Shown here: positions 45,594 through 56,961 of the stretch, in pieces
How the letters are laid out: each line of letters begins with the position of its first letter
How positions within the stretch are numbered: position 1 is the stretch's first letter
Assembly (NCBI GenBank): GCA_016748015.1
Contig: JAAOMT010000445.1
Span: forward strand, 245,947 to 309,946
DNA from: Geosiphon pyriformis
Taxonomy: Eukaryota; Glomeromycota; Glomeromycetes; Archaeosporales; Geosiphonaceae
Reading direction: 5' to 3'
DNA: 64,000 bases
Made by a program: the position numbers and the translations under genes
Notes under the pieces: generated by a model
Seen by the model: the letters and a program-made list of their open reading frames with translations, nothing else
Database searches by the model: none
Told to the model about the DNA's origin: nothing

Positions 45594-46584
45594 TGTTATC
45601 AATAGAATTTTAGCTATTAATTAGCATGAAATTATCTTTATAATTCCTATAATTAATTAGTATATTAATATCATTTCAAATTATCATTTATTATTTTATC
45701 AATTATCACATATCACAATTCAATTATATAATCCAATTAGTATAACAAAAAGTAGAATGATCAAATTACACAATATTCTGAACTTTGTAACATTCAAAAA
45801 TTCGCCAAAATTTACAGAAATTCGCCAAAATTTATAAGAAATTCATCAAAATTATGAATAGTTCATCCAAATTAATCAATAGTTCAGCAAAATAACTTGT
45901 AATCTATTAAAATGTATCTTTAGTTTGCCAAAATTTGAGCAAAGAGAAAAAGTGCAAGTTCATAGACTAGTATTACAACAAGTTGTATAAAAGAAGAGCT
46001 TTTCTCTTCAAAAAAATGTATCTTACTTTAGATTTATTACTTAGAACTATTTCTATATACACAAAAAAAAAAAATATCAAATAATTTGAAAAACCAAATT
46101 TTTTAATTATTGCACTTGGAAAATCCCCAAAACCCAACTAATGTTTTGAAATTGATTAGCTACCAATTTCAGTAAACTGTTAGTGACTCCAGGCCTGAAT
46201 AGAAAACGTTTCCTTTAACAGAATTCAATTTCTTTTACTTTTTTTTTACTTTTCTTTTATTTTCTTATTATAATCATCAGAGTAGCCTACAGACAAAATT
46301 CCTATAGAAGAGTTGACTTTTACAGCAAAGTAACTACACATTTTTAGTAAGCTTCCAGACAAGCAATTCCTGGGAAAGAGTTGACATTTACTACAATGTA
46401 ACTACATAAAGTAACTGGCAAGGAATTGGCCATTCCACTTATAAGCCCAGCAAGTTCAAATTATAGAAGATAATTTGAAGATAAATTCAGTTATTGGAGG
46501 TTCAACTACTTCTAGAAAACGTGAATTTGCAACCAACAGACATTTACAACATTCAAGAAAAGAAACCAAAAACCTGTAGTAACA
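45594..46584 (+). repeat. A3 5' LTR (about 991 bp)
   Basis: It runs from TGTTATCAATAG to CTGTAGTAACA. The short-motif cluster (TTCGCCAAAATTTA) is at about 45,790-45,935 and the TATA box at 45,986-45,993. Confidence 0.92.
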
Positions 46585-46586
46585 TT

Positions 46587-46597
46587 TGGTGCTCTCC
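46587..46597 (+). promoter_or_regulatory. A3 primer-binding site
   Basis: TGGTGCTCTCC starts 2 nt after the LTR end. Confidence 0.7.
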
Positions 46598-46632
46598 TAC
46601 AGAAATAACACAGCAACAACAAATTCAAAGTA

Positions 46633-48480
46633 ATGACCACACCAGACACAACAACTTTAGAGTATCATTAGTCAATTTACACCCATTGCAAGCAAAGATT
46701 CAACATCCCAGACAGAATTGAAGTTGTCAAGAAATCAGTATACCAATATATTGAAAATCGCATCAACAATTATCTTTTTGGAAACTACAACATTTCAGAA
46801 GTTAGAAGCAACCTCTACAATAATTTAGTGCACTATTCACAATTGGAAACAGAAGACCTGAACAGTGAAACACTTGCTACCTACTTCCAAGAACTTAATT
46901 TTAATATTATTGAGTACTGTAAAGAAAAATACCCAGTACAGCCCAAATATTTTTTTAACTTTGAATCAAAAACAGAGACAAGCAACAAAGGTAAACAAAA
47001 AGTGAAACAATACTCAAGAACCATTCCAAACACTCCAATACTACCAAAGACAACTGCCAAACACTTGCAAACACCTGAACAAGGAACCAGTGTCAAATTA
47101 CCACTTTCTATTACACTATTTCCAATTTCACTTGTTCAACCACAAACACCAAGTTCACCACTTAACCGTTTCTCCAGACCAGAAGATTTTCAGTCACCTA
47201 GAAATCCTACTCAACAACAGGAACCAATATCAACAAGTGCCAATATCATTGATTACTTACAGGAAAATGAAAGTAATCATTCAAAAAGCTTGGAAAGTGA
47301 AGAAACTGAACCAGAACCAGAAGAAGCCACAGAAAATGAAGAAGAAATGGCAACTGCTTATATTGCAAAGATTTCAAAATTCATGGGTGAAAATAATGAT
47401 ACCAGTTCTCAAGAATGGCTTAACAAAGTTCAAAAAGCAGGAGATGCAAATGGTTGGAATGCAGCAAGAATGCTCAAAGCAATTCCATACTTTCTTCAAA
47501 AAACTGCAGGAGAATGGTTTGAAAACTTAGAAAAACCATTTGAAAACTGGCAAGCATTCAAAAATGCTTTTCTACAACAATTCACTGACAACAACACTTC
47601 TATTACTCTCAGAAACTGCTTTCACAATATCAAGCAAGAAACATTTGAAACTGTTATGACCTATCTTGAAAGATTCAACAAACTTCTCAGACAAATTTGA
47701 CAATTAGAAACCAATAACTACTATTCTGATACTCAAATTCTAAATCAGTTTATAGCAGAGTTAAAAGACAAACTGATTAAGAAAGTCTGTCCACATGCTT
47801 CAACAGACTTAGCAATTGCCATTAGACATGCAAAGAATTATGAAATAACTATAGAAGAAGCAAACCACATCAAACTTGTTAACTTGGCTATTGGAGAAAC
47901 CAGCTCAGCAGCTAAAGAAAAGATAGACCAACTCACAAAGAAAGTTGAAAGCTATTTTACAAACCAGCAACAACCACAAAAATATCAACCACTACAGTGA
48001 TGCAATCAAAACAACTTTGGACTATCATCCAACAACCAATCTCAAAATTGCCACTATTGTGGAATTCCAGGACACTGGAAACGAGATTGCAGAAAACTAC
48101 AAAGAGACCAACAAAACAGGAGTAATTAACATTACTTTTTACCACAACAATCTTATTACCAACCCTCACTACCAACTTATTATTCACTAAGACCACAAAT
48201 TTAAAACAGCTATTATCAACCAGCTCCACAACCAATTCAACAACAATATCAGCAACCTTTAACAATTCAGCAATATCAGACACCACTCATTCAACAATAT
48301 CAAGTACCAGCAAAAAGATTGGTTCAACATAACCAATTCACATCCCAAAATCAATTTCAGAATAACAACAACAGAATTAATTCAAATAACCAGTTGGTTT
48401 TCCAAAATTCTGGTCAGCAAAGACCTAATCACTATTACACTCAACCCAGTTATCTTACAATACCAGAGGAATCGGATTTT
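46633..48480 (+). pseudogene. A3 gag
   Basis: An ATG lies at 46,633, one codon after the conserved GTG position (here GTA). The protein starts MTTPDTTTLEY. The open stretch 46,828-47,697 includes a basic/Pro-rich linker, an acidic Glu repeat (about 47,300) and the capsid (GWNAARMLKAIPYFL, AFKNAFLQQF). The CCHC knuckle at 48,049-48,090 (CHYCGIPGHWKRDC) is intact. Stops include TAG at about 46,669, TGA at 47,698 and TGA at 47,998. There is no frameshift within gag. Confidence 0.87.
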
Positions 48481-49180
48481 CAACAACCTGTACTTTCTGA
48501 AAGTGAAGTTGCAGCACCCAGATCAAACCCTTCCAACAACACTATTCTACCAGCTCAAATTGCCCAAAATGCCAATCTTTCAGATATATTCCCATTCGAA
48601 TTTGAAGCAAATAAATCACCATTCTTGCTTAGTAATGCAGCAGCTAATGAACAAAAAGCTATCACTGTCATGTACACTAAAGCTACAGTAGAAGGAAAAC
48701 TCATCCGACTAATTCTAGACAGTAGATCAGCTGGAAGTATTATTACCTACCAGTTAATGCAACAGTTTCAAAGAACTGTTAACAGACCAGCCCAAACTGT
48801 AATTGTTACAGCAGATGGTATGAAAAAGACACCAGTAGGAAAAATTGACAATTTTCCATTCACCATTGATGGAATCACCATTCCAGTTAAAGTTTTAGTC
48901 ATGAATGCACCCCAATATCAAGCTCTGGTCGGAAATGATTGGCTTCTTAAGGCCAATGCAAACTTGGACTGGAAAACTCAGGAATTAAAAATCTCATACC
49001 AAGGACAATACACCATAGTACCTGCTACTTGTGGTACTTTTAACAAATGATCAGAAAAAGCCCCAGTATTTGAATTTAAAGAGAAGAAAAAAATGCCACT
49101 TACTGAAACCTACATGGCTCTTGGATCAACATCCAATTGGGCTGAAAAAACAGAACAGGGGATTTTTGAAGAATTAAGAA
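48481..49180 (+). pseudogene. A3 protease
   Basis: It is open from 48,319 to 49,047 together with the gag tail. The active-site loop reads LILDSRSAGSIITYQ near 48,715, with the essential Gly after Asp-Ser changed to Arg (GGA to AGA). The flap (VTADGMKKTPVGKIDNF) and C-terminal part (LVGNDWLLKAN) are good. The Gly-to-Arg change predicts an inactive enzyme. A TGA follows at 49,048. Confidence 0.87.
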
Positions 49181-49890
49181 GATGGAAGAAAGTTAGATAT
49201 TCTATACCAGAACCATAGAAACAACCATCTTATATTCTACTCAAATACAAAGATTGCAACAAAAAACTTTCATCAATGTGAGCATGTATTTCTCCAGAAG
49301 AGAAATATGAAACTCATACCTGTTACTTTTGCAAAGCATGCCATAGAGAACGATTTGAATCTCCAAAAAGAAGTGGAAAATAGGACAACACACCTTGCCT
49401 TACATGTGGAGATATGTTACCAGAAAAATGCAACTGGATTGATATTGCAATGAGAGGAGGAGTATGTGATCAAATCTGTCAATATGCTCTATCAATTTCA
49501 GAAAAAGTCAGAAGAGGAACACCATTTGATGTAGCATACAATAGTGCTCTCAATAAACTTTACTACTACCCTCATAATACTAAAATAATTTTTGACCTAA
49601 CAATGGCATTGATCAATAGAGCCACTCAAGAAGATGTCTGTCAAATAAAAGAAGCTGAATACATTGAGTATATCATGGAATTAGCTGGATTTAATTATGA
49701 AAATGAAGCAGAAACATATTACCAAATTGCAAGCCACATATATTTGACCAAAGAAGCTCAAATTTAACAATTAGAGCAAATGAATATTTAATTGTGTAAA
49801 AAATACATCATGTTTTGTGATGACCAATGGTGTTTAGAATGCTATGCTCTTAGCATTCCTCTGCCAAATGAGAATAATGAAAATGAAATC
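49181..49890 (+). pseudogene. A3 Cys-rich module
   Basis: KYKDC (first Cys now Tyr), CYFCKACHRERF (about 49,320-49,355), CLTCGD (about 49,398) and CDQICQY (about 49,465) are followed by a helical stretch (AYNSALNKLYYY, 49,414-49,764 open). Then comes a final group with one Cys altered (LCKKYIM) and CLECY. Stops are TGA at about 49,279, TAG at 49,381 and TAA at 49,765. A1 has complementary undamaged positions, which lets the ancestral pattern be read. Confidence 0.77.
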
Positions 49891-50302
49891 GAATTTGGAG
49901 TATCTGAACTAGTAGAAGAACTACCAACCACCTCTATCTATCTCCTTAAAAAACAACCACTTCTACAACTTAAATATTTTGACAACTATGGCCAAGGAAT
50001 CAGACCAGAAAAAGCACACGAAATTGATGCCAGATATGACCTAAGATACCCAGAAAAAGATACTTTGGTTCTCCAACCAAAGTTTTTGACAAAAATCAAT
50101 CTCAAAATTGCTCTTGAAATTCCACCTGGAGCAATAGTTCAAATTGCCTCCAGATCATTATTGGCAAGCAAAAGAATCAATATTAGAAGAGGAGTTATAG
50201 ATGCAAGATACACTGGAAACATTACCATCATGTTGCAGAATAAAACAGACAAACCATTCAAGATTAAACATGCTGAAAAAATCACTCAAGCAATTTACCT
50301 AC
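49891..50302 (+). pseudogene. A3 dUTPase, motifs I to IV
   Basis: Motif I is DARYDLRYP, motif II SRSLLASK (second Ser to Leu) and motif III RRGVIDARYTGN with catalytic Asp and Tyr intact. Motif IV begins KHAEKITQAIYL. The D-family LTR then interrupts just after motif IV. Motif V lies at about 51,790. Confidence 0.87.
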
Positions 50303-51722
50303 TGTTACCAGGTGAAAGCTATAGATTTGTAACTTCTTAACAATAACAATAGCTTTCACCTGGAACATACATATTACCATAATTATGCTACTGACTATAG
50401 CATATCATAGGTGTATAGACTATTTTAGTGAATGGAAAAGCAGAAAGAGATACATAATAAGGTCATTAAAAGTGAAAGAAAGTATTGTTATTATTATTTG
50501 TTTTTGGGCAAGAACCAGTCTTAGGTATTTTAAAAGAAAAAGAGAAATCACATCTCTTTATATGTATCAGAAGCACAACCAGCAACAAAGAGTAAAACCA
50601 ACTACTCAAAGAAATACGTAACCAGAATTCTTTCAATTAGTCATTGAAAGGGTGTGGTGTTCAAATGCCTGCTTTGAAAACGAAGTTATAGGAATTATAA
50701 AAGGAATTATGAAAGTCAAACATAACTGAAATAAATTTTGCTTAAACTTTTTATTGTTAAGACCACTCTTTAACAATGTGATACTTTATTACTTATTTTT
50801 ATATTTAACAACTTGTTTGGTGAAACAAGACTTAATGTGAAATGGTGATAACACATGATTTGAAAGATTGGAAGTAATAGAACAACTTGAAATGGTGATA
50901 ACAAGTAAGTAAAAGATTATAAACAACATGATTCTAAATGGTGATAAGGAATATGGGAAGACATACTTGAGATTGTGATGACAAGTATTTAGAGCATAGA
51001 AAGGGGAGAGAGAATGTAAAAAGTAAAGGAGAGGACTAACTGCTCATTATAAAACTATAGCAAAGAGTTGGCTTAGTATTGAACTGATACTTTCCTGAGC
51101 TGACAAAGGAGCTGTATATATAGCTAAATTACATTAAATCTACATACTATATTAAAACTATTTAAAATACATCAATTATTTATATACATTTAATTAATCA
51201 ATTTATAATAAGCTTACTCAGCATGTTATTTTCTCAGAGCTAGTGATTTTTAGATGATCAGATTTAGATGGCTGGATCTAGAACATTAATTGTCAATCAA
51301 TAATACCAATTGTGATTATGATCAATGTAATCAGAAATAGATTAATTGATTACATTTCTTGGTAACTACTTTTAATCATTGATTGCAGATCTAGAATGTT
51401 AAATTGTTCTAATAAGGGCGTATGAAAATTTTAGAGCATAACAAAATCTGTTGTTATCTGATTACATACATCAATTATTCATTTCTATTGGTGTTTCTTA
51501 GTTTGCCAAGATTTCTTTATATTCAACTTAGTTAAACTGTTGGATTGTGCCATATTTCTTTGTTGTAATTAGATTAATTGCTGATCATTTATTTCCAGAT
51601 TGCCAGCTGATTTTGTTGATTAAGTGCAATGATGTAGGTCTTTTTCGCATGATTTTGATGTTAATTTCTATTGTATGTGTTGTAATTTTTGCATTGAAAA
51701 GTGTAAAAATCTTCTGGTAACA
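50303..51722 (+). repeat. Solo LTR, family D, inserted in the A3 dUTPase
   Basis: It starts TGTTACCAGGTGAAAG and ends CTTCTGGTAACA, with CTAC on both sides. The empty site in A1 reads TTACCTACCC, as expected. The interior has about four copies of a roughly 50-bp unit with AAATGGTGATAAC (50,840-50,990) and TATATATAG near 51,118. No internal region or second LTR of this family occurs in the window. Orientation is tentative. Confidence 0.9.
50308..50363. other. Perfect 15-bp inverted repeat near the D LTR start
   Basis: CCAGGTGAAAGCTAT at 50,308-50,322 and its exact reverse complement at 50,349-50,363 enclose a 26-nt loop. The older copy at 26,616 has the same arms with several transitions. It could form a hairpin in RNA or single-stranded DNA. 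Confidence 0.9.
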
Positions 51723-52400
51723 CTACCCTTAATCAATATTTCGGGTCTACAATCAGTTAACAACAAAAAACAATTGGAAAAAAGTGAAAGAGGAACTCAA
51801 GGTTTTGGTTCAACTGAACAATTTACAGTTCCAGTAAACATAGCTCTTAAAATACAAAATGAATCTTACCAGATTTTTCAACTTCCCCAACCAATTACCA
51901 TTTCATCTTTTGGAGAACATCACGAAATTTACACTTGCTCAAAATCCACTACTATCCAACAAATCTTTAAATTCAATGAACAAATCTGTTTGAAGCATGG
52001 AATCTCAATTCCAAACGTTTATATTCCCAAAAGAATGAAAAAATTTTGAGTTACATTCTATAATCCCAATAATTACCCTATTGTCTTATTAAACAAATTA
52101 AAGATTGGAATCATACACAGCAATATTTTTCAAGATGAAAACCCTCAAATTGTCTCTAATTTCATTGAAATTGTAAAGCACATTCTACTCCCAAATCCAA
52201 ATATCATTCCCAATACTGAAAACTACCACTTGTTGGAAGAAAAACTCTCTTGAATCAATATGGGTCTCTTAAAACCTCAACAACAAAGACAATTGAAACA
52301 ATTAATAGCTGAATTTGCAGATATATTTGCAAAAGACAACAATAACCTGGGAAAAACGGATATCATTCAACATCAGATTCATACAAGAGATGCTCCACCA
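51723..52400 (+). pseudogene. A3 dUTPase motif V and spacer
   Basis: Motif V is ERGTQGFGSTEQF, with GFGST kept and the final Gly altered. The spacer (VPVNIALKIQNE) is open to 52,046, then TGA at the same place as in A1 (KKF-stop-VTFYNP). More spacer and the RT linker follow with stops. Confidence 0.83.
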
Positions 52401-53666
52401 AAATATTAGCAAGCTTACAGAGTGCCACCTGCCAGTTACCAATTTATCAGAGAAGAAGTCCAGAGAATGCTTAATAACGGATTGATTCAACCATCAAGAA
52501 GTTCTTGGGCCTCACCAGTAGTTTTTGTCAAAAAGAAAAATAGAAAAATCAGATTTTGTGTTGACTATTGCCAATTGAACAGTGTGACAATTGAAGATGC
52601 TTACTCTCTTCCAAAAATTGATGACATATTAGATGCTTTAGGAAAAGCCAAGTTCTTCTCAACTTTGGACTTGAAAAGTGAATACTGGCAAGTCAAAATG
52701 GACCCAAAAGACCGACCCAAAACAGCATTTACCACTTAAAGAGGAAACTATGAGTTCAATGTTATGCCTTTTGGACTCTGCAATGCACCAGCAACATTTT
52801 AGTGACTCATAGATGTTGTATATGAAGGGCTCTTGTGGCAATCAGTAGTTGTTTATCTTGATAACACTGATGTATACTCACTAAGCTTTGAAGCCCACCT
52901 CATTCACCTGTGAGAAGTTTTTCAACGATTATGAAAAGCAGGATTAAAGTTAAACATTGAAAAATGTCACTTTGGAAAAACAAGCTTGATTTTTCTTGGA
53001 CACATAGTTAGTAAAGATGGAGTCAAACCAAACCCAGGAACAATCAGTGCTGTCAAAAACTTTCAAACTCCCAGAAATACCACAGAACTACAAGGATTTG
53101 TAGGATTAACCTCTTATTATCAAAAATTCATAAAAAGATTCTCAGAAATTGCCAAACCACTCAATTATCTTACCAACAAAAATGTGCCATACAAATGGAC
53201 TGAAGAACAACAAAAAGCTTTTGAAACTCTCAAAACAAAATTGACAACAGCCCCAGTTCTTGCTTACTCAGACTTCAACAAACGGTTCCAATTAGTCACT
53301 GATGCTTCATACATAGTATTTGGTGCCATTTTATCACAATTGGATGAAAATGGACAAGAGCAAGTCATCGTCTATGCTAGTAGAACACTCAAACCAACAG
53401 AACTAAAATATGGCTCAACTGAATTAGAAGCTGCTACAGTTATCTGGGCTCTTAAACATTTTTAACAATATCTGAAGAATGGAAAAGAATTTGACATCAT
53501 AACTGACAATATTGGTCTCAAATAGCTTAATAAAAAGAAAATTGAACAAAGTGCCAAACAGTCTCAATGGAATGACTTCTTAGCAGACTACAAATATATT
53601 GTACACCACAAACCAGGAAAAATACACACTAATGTTGACAGTCTCTTAAGGATGAGACAATATTAA
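52401..53666 (+). pseudogene. A3 reverse transcriptase and RNase H
   Basis: RT is open at 52,422-52,736 with FSTLDLKSEYW (Asp kept, Gly to Glu after Ser). The YxDD box reads YLDN near 52,858. The connection and RNase H start is open at 52,986-53,462 (VTDASYIVFGAIL, TELEAATVIWAL). The native end is RMRQY and TAA at 53,664-53,666. Stops lie at 52,737, about 52,801 and about 52,911, among others. Confidence 0.87.
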
Positions 53667-53722
53667 TACCAACATCAATACCAACAAATTTAACAGCAGA
53701 ACAAACAACAAAATCAACAACA

Positions 53723-55107
53723 ATGGATCCAGAAAACTACAAATAACATCAAAAACTATTTGGAAACTCTCACTATGCCAGAAAATTGGTCCCAAGTGAA
53801 AAACATTGATTACAACACCAATTCAAACAATATTTTATACACCACAACAAAATCTATTACAAAAATTGTAAAAACTCAAACCAATCACTCAAATTAGTAC
53901 AGGAAAATAAAAAAGAAACAATTTTATATAACATGCATACAGATCTGTCTTCAGCACACTTGGGAAGAGATGAAACAATTCAAAGAACTCTTGAACATTA
54001 TTTTTGGCTTTACATGTAAAAAGACATTCGACAATATATAAAATCTTGTGATAGTTGTCAAAGAAGAAGAGGAACTTGCCCCACAGAACCTTTAAATCCA
54101 ATCAAAGTTGGACAACCATTTGACAGAGTTGGAATTGATTTAGTTGGACCATTACCTATCACAATCCAAGGAAATTGCTATATTGCAGTAGCAGTAGATT
54201 ATCTTACCAAATGGCCTGAAGCTAGAGTCATCCAAAGAGCAGATGCAAAATTAGTAGCAAATTTCATCTATGAAGACATTATTTGTAGACATGGATGTTT
54301 AATTGAACTCTTATCTGATCAAGGAACACATTTTGTAAACAACTTGATACAAGAAATTTGTGATTGATTTAATGTCAAAAGATTTCTATCATTGTCTTAT
54401 CATCCTCAAACAAATAGACTTGTAGAATGGTTTAACAGAACATTGTGTGAATCATTGGCCAAAGTCTCAACAGATTTTGAGCAGGAATGAAATATCTTTA
54501 TTCCATCAGTGTTACTAGCATACAGAACACTAAAACAAGATACTATGAAACACACACCATTTGACCTTACTTATGGAAAGACAGCAATATTACCAATTAA
54601 TTTCACAGTAGAAACATACCCAGTGCAACCAATCAATGAAAAAACTTTCAAAAAACACTCCAAAGAAGGGCCTATACTCTTTTCAGTACACTGGAAGGAA
54701 AAAGAAGGATAGCAGCAACTCACATTGAATATTCCCAAGCTCAACAAAAAGAAAGACATGACAACAAATTACCACCCATTATCAACAAATTTAAAGTTAG
54801 AAATAAAGTTTTCTTACACAGAACTAAGGCTGAAAAACAATAGAGTGAAAAATTTGAAAACAAATGGGATAGACCATTTTATATTTACGAAATTCTAGGC
54901 AATGGATCATATAAATTAAGACTTGATAATAAAATACTAGCAAAAGTTGCACATAGAGACAAATTGAAACACTATCATTTCAGAAACAATCTTGAAACAT
55001 TAATTCCACAAATTGGTACACATTCCCCTTTAATTAATCCTGAAGATATTCTCCAAAATTTAGAACCAATAATTATAATAAAACAACAACCAAACTTGAA
55101 CACTTAA
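53723..55107 (+). pseudogene. A3 integrase
   Basis: ATG is at 53,723 (MDPENYK), 56 nt after the RNase H stop. Two compensating 1-bp changes lie in the first 35 codons and one 1-bp deletion near 54,645. Zinc head: HTDLSSAHL and CDSCQRR. Core: GIDLVGPLP (Asp), LLSDQGTHF (Asp), NRLVEWFNR (Glu). The GPY/F-type tail is KWDRPFYIYEI. It ends NLNT-stop like A1 and A2. Several stops occur. Confidence 0.87.
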
Positions 55108-55251
55108 TTTTACAATAATTTTTTAATAAAAACACAAAGCCAAAAAATAGTAAATAATTACAAAAAACACCCAAACCCAAAAACAAATAAAAACCCCATA
55201 TCCAAAAATAATTTTCTTTATTCTCCCTTTTCATAATTAGTCAATTTTATC

Positions 55252-55959
55252 ATGATTATTTCCCGAAATATTCAACAAATATCCCAAAAGTTAATGTTAG
55301 TCTTAAAAACACTTTCTGACTTATCCATAACGATTAATGGAAGTCAAATTAATTACATTCAGAAAGAAACTACAGCCCCAGTAGTAAATCATTTGCAGAA
55401 CTATCACCCCTATAGAAGAAAAACAAGAAGTCACTCTGAAAATAGATTACTAAGACTTTTGAAGCAAGCACTGGAAGAAAATTTTTTAATTGCCCCTATT
55501 GACATTCCACCAAATGCTACAATGCAACAAAAACTTCTACTACTTTTCAATGAACAGAACAATAAACACACCCTTATCTATAAATACTTTCACATTGAAA
55601 AGACACTTTATGAACGAAAACTGGAATTTGAAACAACAAATCTCACTCCTGAAGCTATACAAAAACAAATTCATAATGAATTCAAAACAGCAGCTGGACC
55701 AACAAACACTTGCTACAAACTTAGAACAGCTTTTAGATTCTATGATTTGTTTAATACTTGTAAAAATGTTCTACAAAATCCAATACTGCAACCAATGAAA
55801 GTTCAATACATTGGCAAACTCACAGAACTGAAATTTCAACAATTTTCAGACCAGATTACTTCAATTATTTTGGATCACTATCTCAATATTACAGATAGTG
55901 CTTGGACTTTGACAGAGCTTAGTCTTGAGGAGAAGATTATGTTACCAGTAGAATTTTAG
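55252..55959 (+). CDS. A3 ORF3, intact unknown protein of 235 residues
   Basis: It is an uninterrupted frame from ATG 55,252 (MIISRNIQQISQKL) to a stop 20 nt inside the 3' LTR. It aligns over its whole length with A2 ORF3: HPYRRKTRSHSE, LLRLLKQALEEN, LIYKYFHIEKTLYERK, NLTPEAIQKQIHNEF, FRFYDLFNTCKN and VQYIGKLTELKFQQFSDQ. Conserved blocks with diverged surroundings suggest past selection on the protein. No known domain is recognised. Confidence 0.8.
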   Translation: MIISRNIQQISQKLMLVLKTLSDLSITINGSQINYIQKETTAPVVNHLQNYHPYRRKTRSHSENRLLRLLKQALEENFLIAPIDIPPNATMQQKLLLLFNEQNNKHTLIYKYFHIEKTLYERKLEFETTNLTPEAIQKQIHNEFKTAAGPTNTCYKLRTAFRFYDLFNTCKNVLQNPILQPMKVQYIGKLTELKFQQFSDQITSIILDHYLNITDSAWTLTELSLEEKIMLPVEF

Positions 55960-56951
55960 CTATTAATTAACATGAAATTACCCTTATAATTCCTATAATT
56001 AATTAGTATATTAATATTATTTCAAATTATCATTTATTATTTCATCAATTATCACATATCACGATTCAATTATATAATTTAATTAGTATAACAAAAAGTA
56101 GAATGATCAAATTACACAATACTCTGAACTTTGTAACATTCAAAAATTTGCCAAAATTTACAGAAATTCGCCAAAATTTATAAGAAATTCGCCGAAATTT
56201 ATAGAAATTCGCCAAAATTATGAATAGTTTATCCAAATTAATCAATAGTTCAGCAAAATAACTTGTAGTCCATCAAAATGTATCTTTAGTTTGCCAAAAT
56301 TTGAGCAAAGAGAAAAAGTGCAAGTTCATAGACTAGTACTACAACAAGTTGTATAAAAGAAAAGCTTTTCTCTTTAAGAAAATGTATTTTACTTTAAATT
56401 TATCACTTAGAACCATTCCTATACACACAAAAAGAAATAAATATCAAATAATTTGAAAAACCAAATTCTTTAATTATTGCACTTGGAAAATCCCCAAAAC
56501 CCAACTAACATTTTGAAATTGATTAGCTACCAATTTCAGTAAACTGTTAGTGACTCCAGGCCTGAATAGAAAACGTTTCCCTTAACAGAATTCAATTTCT
56601 TTTATATTTTTTTTACTTTTTTTTTATTTTCTTATTATAATCATTAGAGTAGTGTACAAACAAGATTCCTGTAGAAGAGTTGACTTTTACAGCAAAGTAA
56701 CTACACATTTTTAGTGAGCTTTCAGACAAGCAATTCCTGGGAATAAGTTTACATTTACTACAACATAACTATATAAAGTAACTGACAAGGAATTGGCCAT
56801 TCCACTTATAAGCCCAGCAAGTTCAAATTATAGAAGATAATTTGAAGATAAATTCAGTTATTGGAGGTTCAACTACTTCTAGAAAATGTGAATTTGCAAC
56901 CAATAGACATTTACAACATTCAAGAAAAGAGACCAAAAACCTCTGGTAACA
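55940..56951 (+). repeat. A3 3' LTR (about 1,012 bp)
   Basis: It runs from TGTTACCAGTAG to CTCTGGTAACA, preceded by the purine tract TTGAGGAGAAGATTA. The TATA box is at 56,352-56,359. It is slightly longer than the 5' copy through an extra GAAATTCGCC-type unit (about 56,160-56,220). Confidence 0.92.
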
Positions 56952-56961
56952 TCAGATAACA

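Larger units (their letters stand above)
45594..56951 (+). mobile_element. A3: full-length family A element, inserted in the C1 5' LTR
   Basis: LTRs lie at 45,594-46,584 and 55,940-56,951. All domains are present: gag, protease, Cys-rich module, dUTPase, RT, RNase H, integrase, ORF3. It is interrupted by a D LTR. The flanks TTGG (45,590-45,593) and TCAG (56,952-56,955) imply an original TCGG. Gag to RNase H lies in one frame, shifting only across the D insertion by the expected 2 nt, so family A encodes one long first polyprotein. Confidence 0.93.
23753..56961 (-). mobile_element. C1: Ty3/gypsy element, family C, inserted in B1 gag and itself split by four insertions
   Basis: The 3' LTR is 23,753-24,667. 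The 5' LTR is 44,663-45,593 plus its last bases at 56,952-56,961, separated by A3. The internal order on the minus strand is primer site, gag, protease, Cys-rich module, dUTPase, RT, RNase H, integrase, ORF3 and polypurine tract. The flanks are ACAC (23,749-23,752) and ATGC (56,962-56,965), consistent with a duplicated ACGC. The insertions within it are a D LTR, B3 and A3. Confidence 0.9.
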
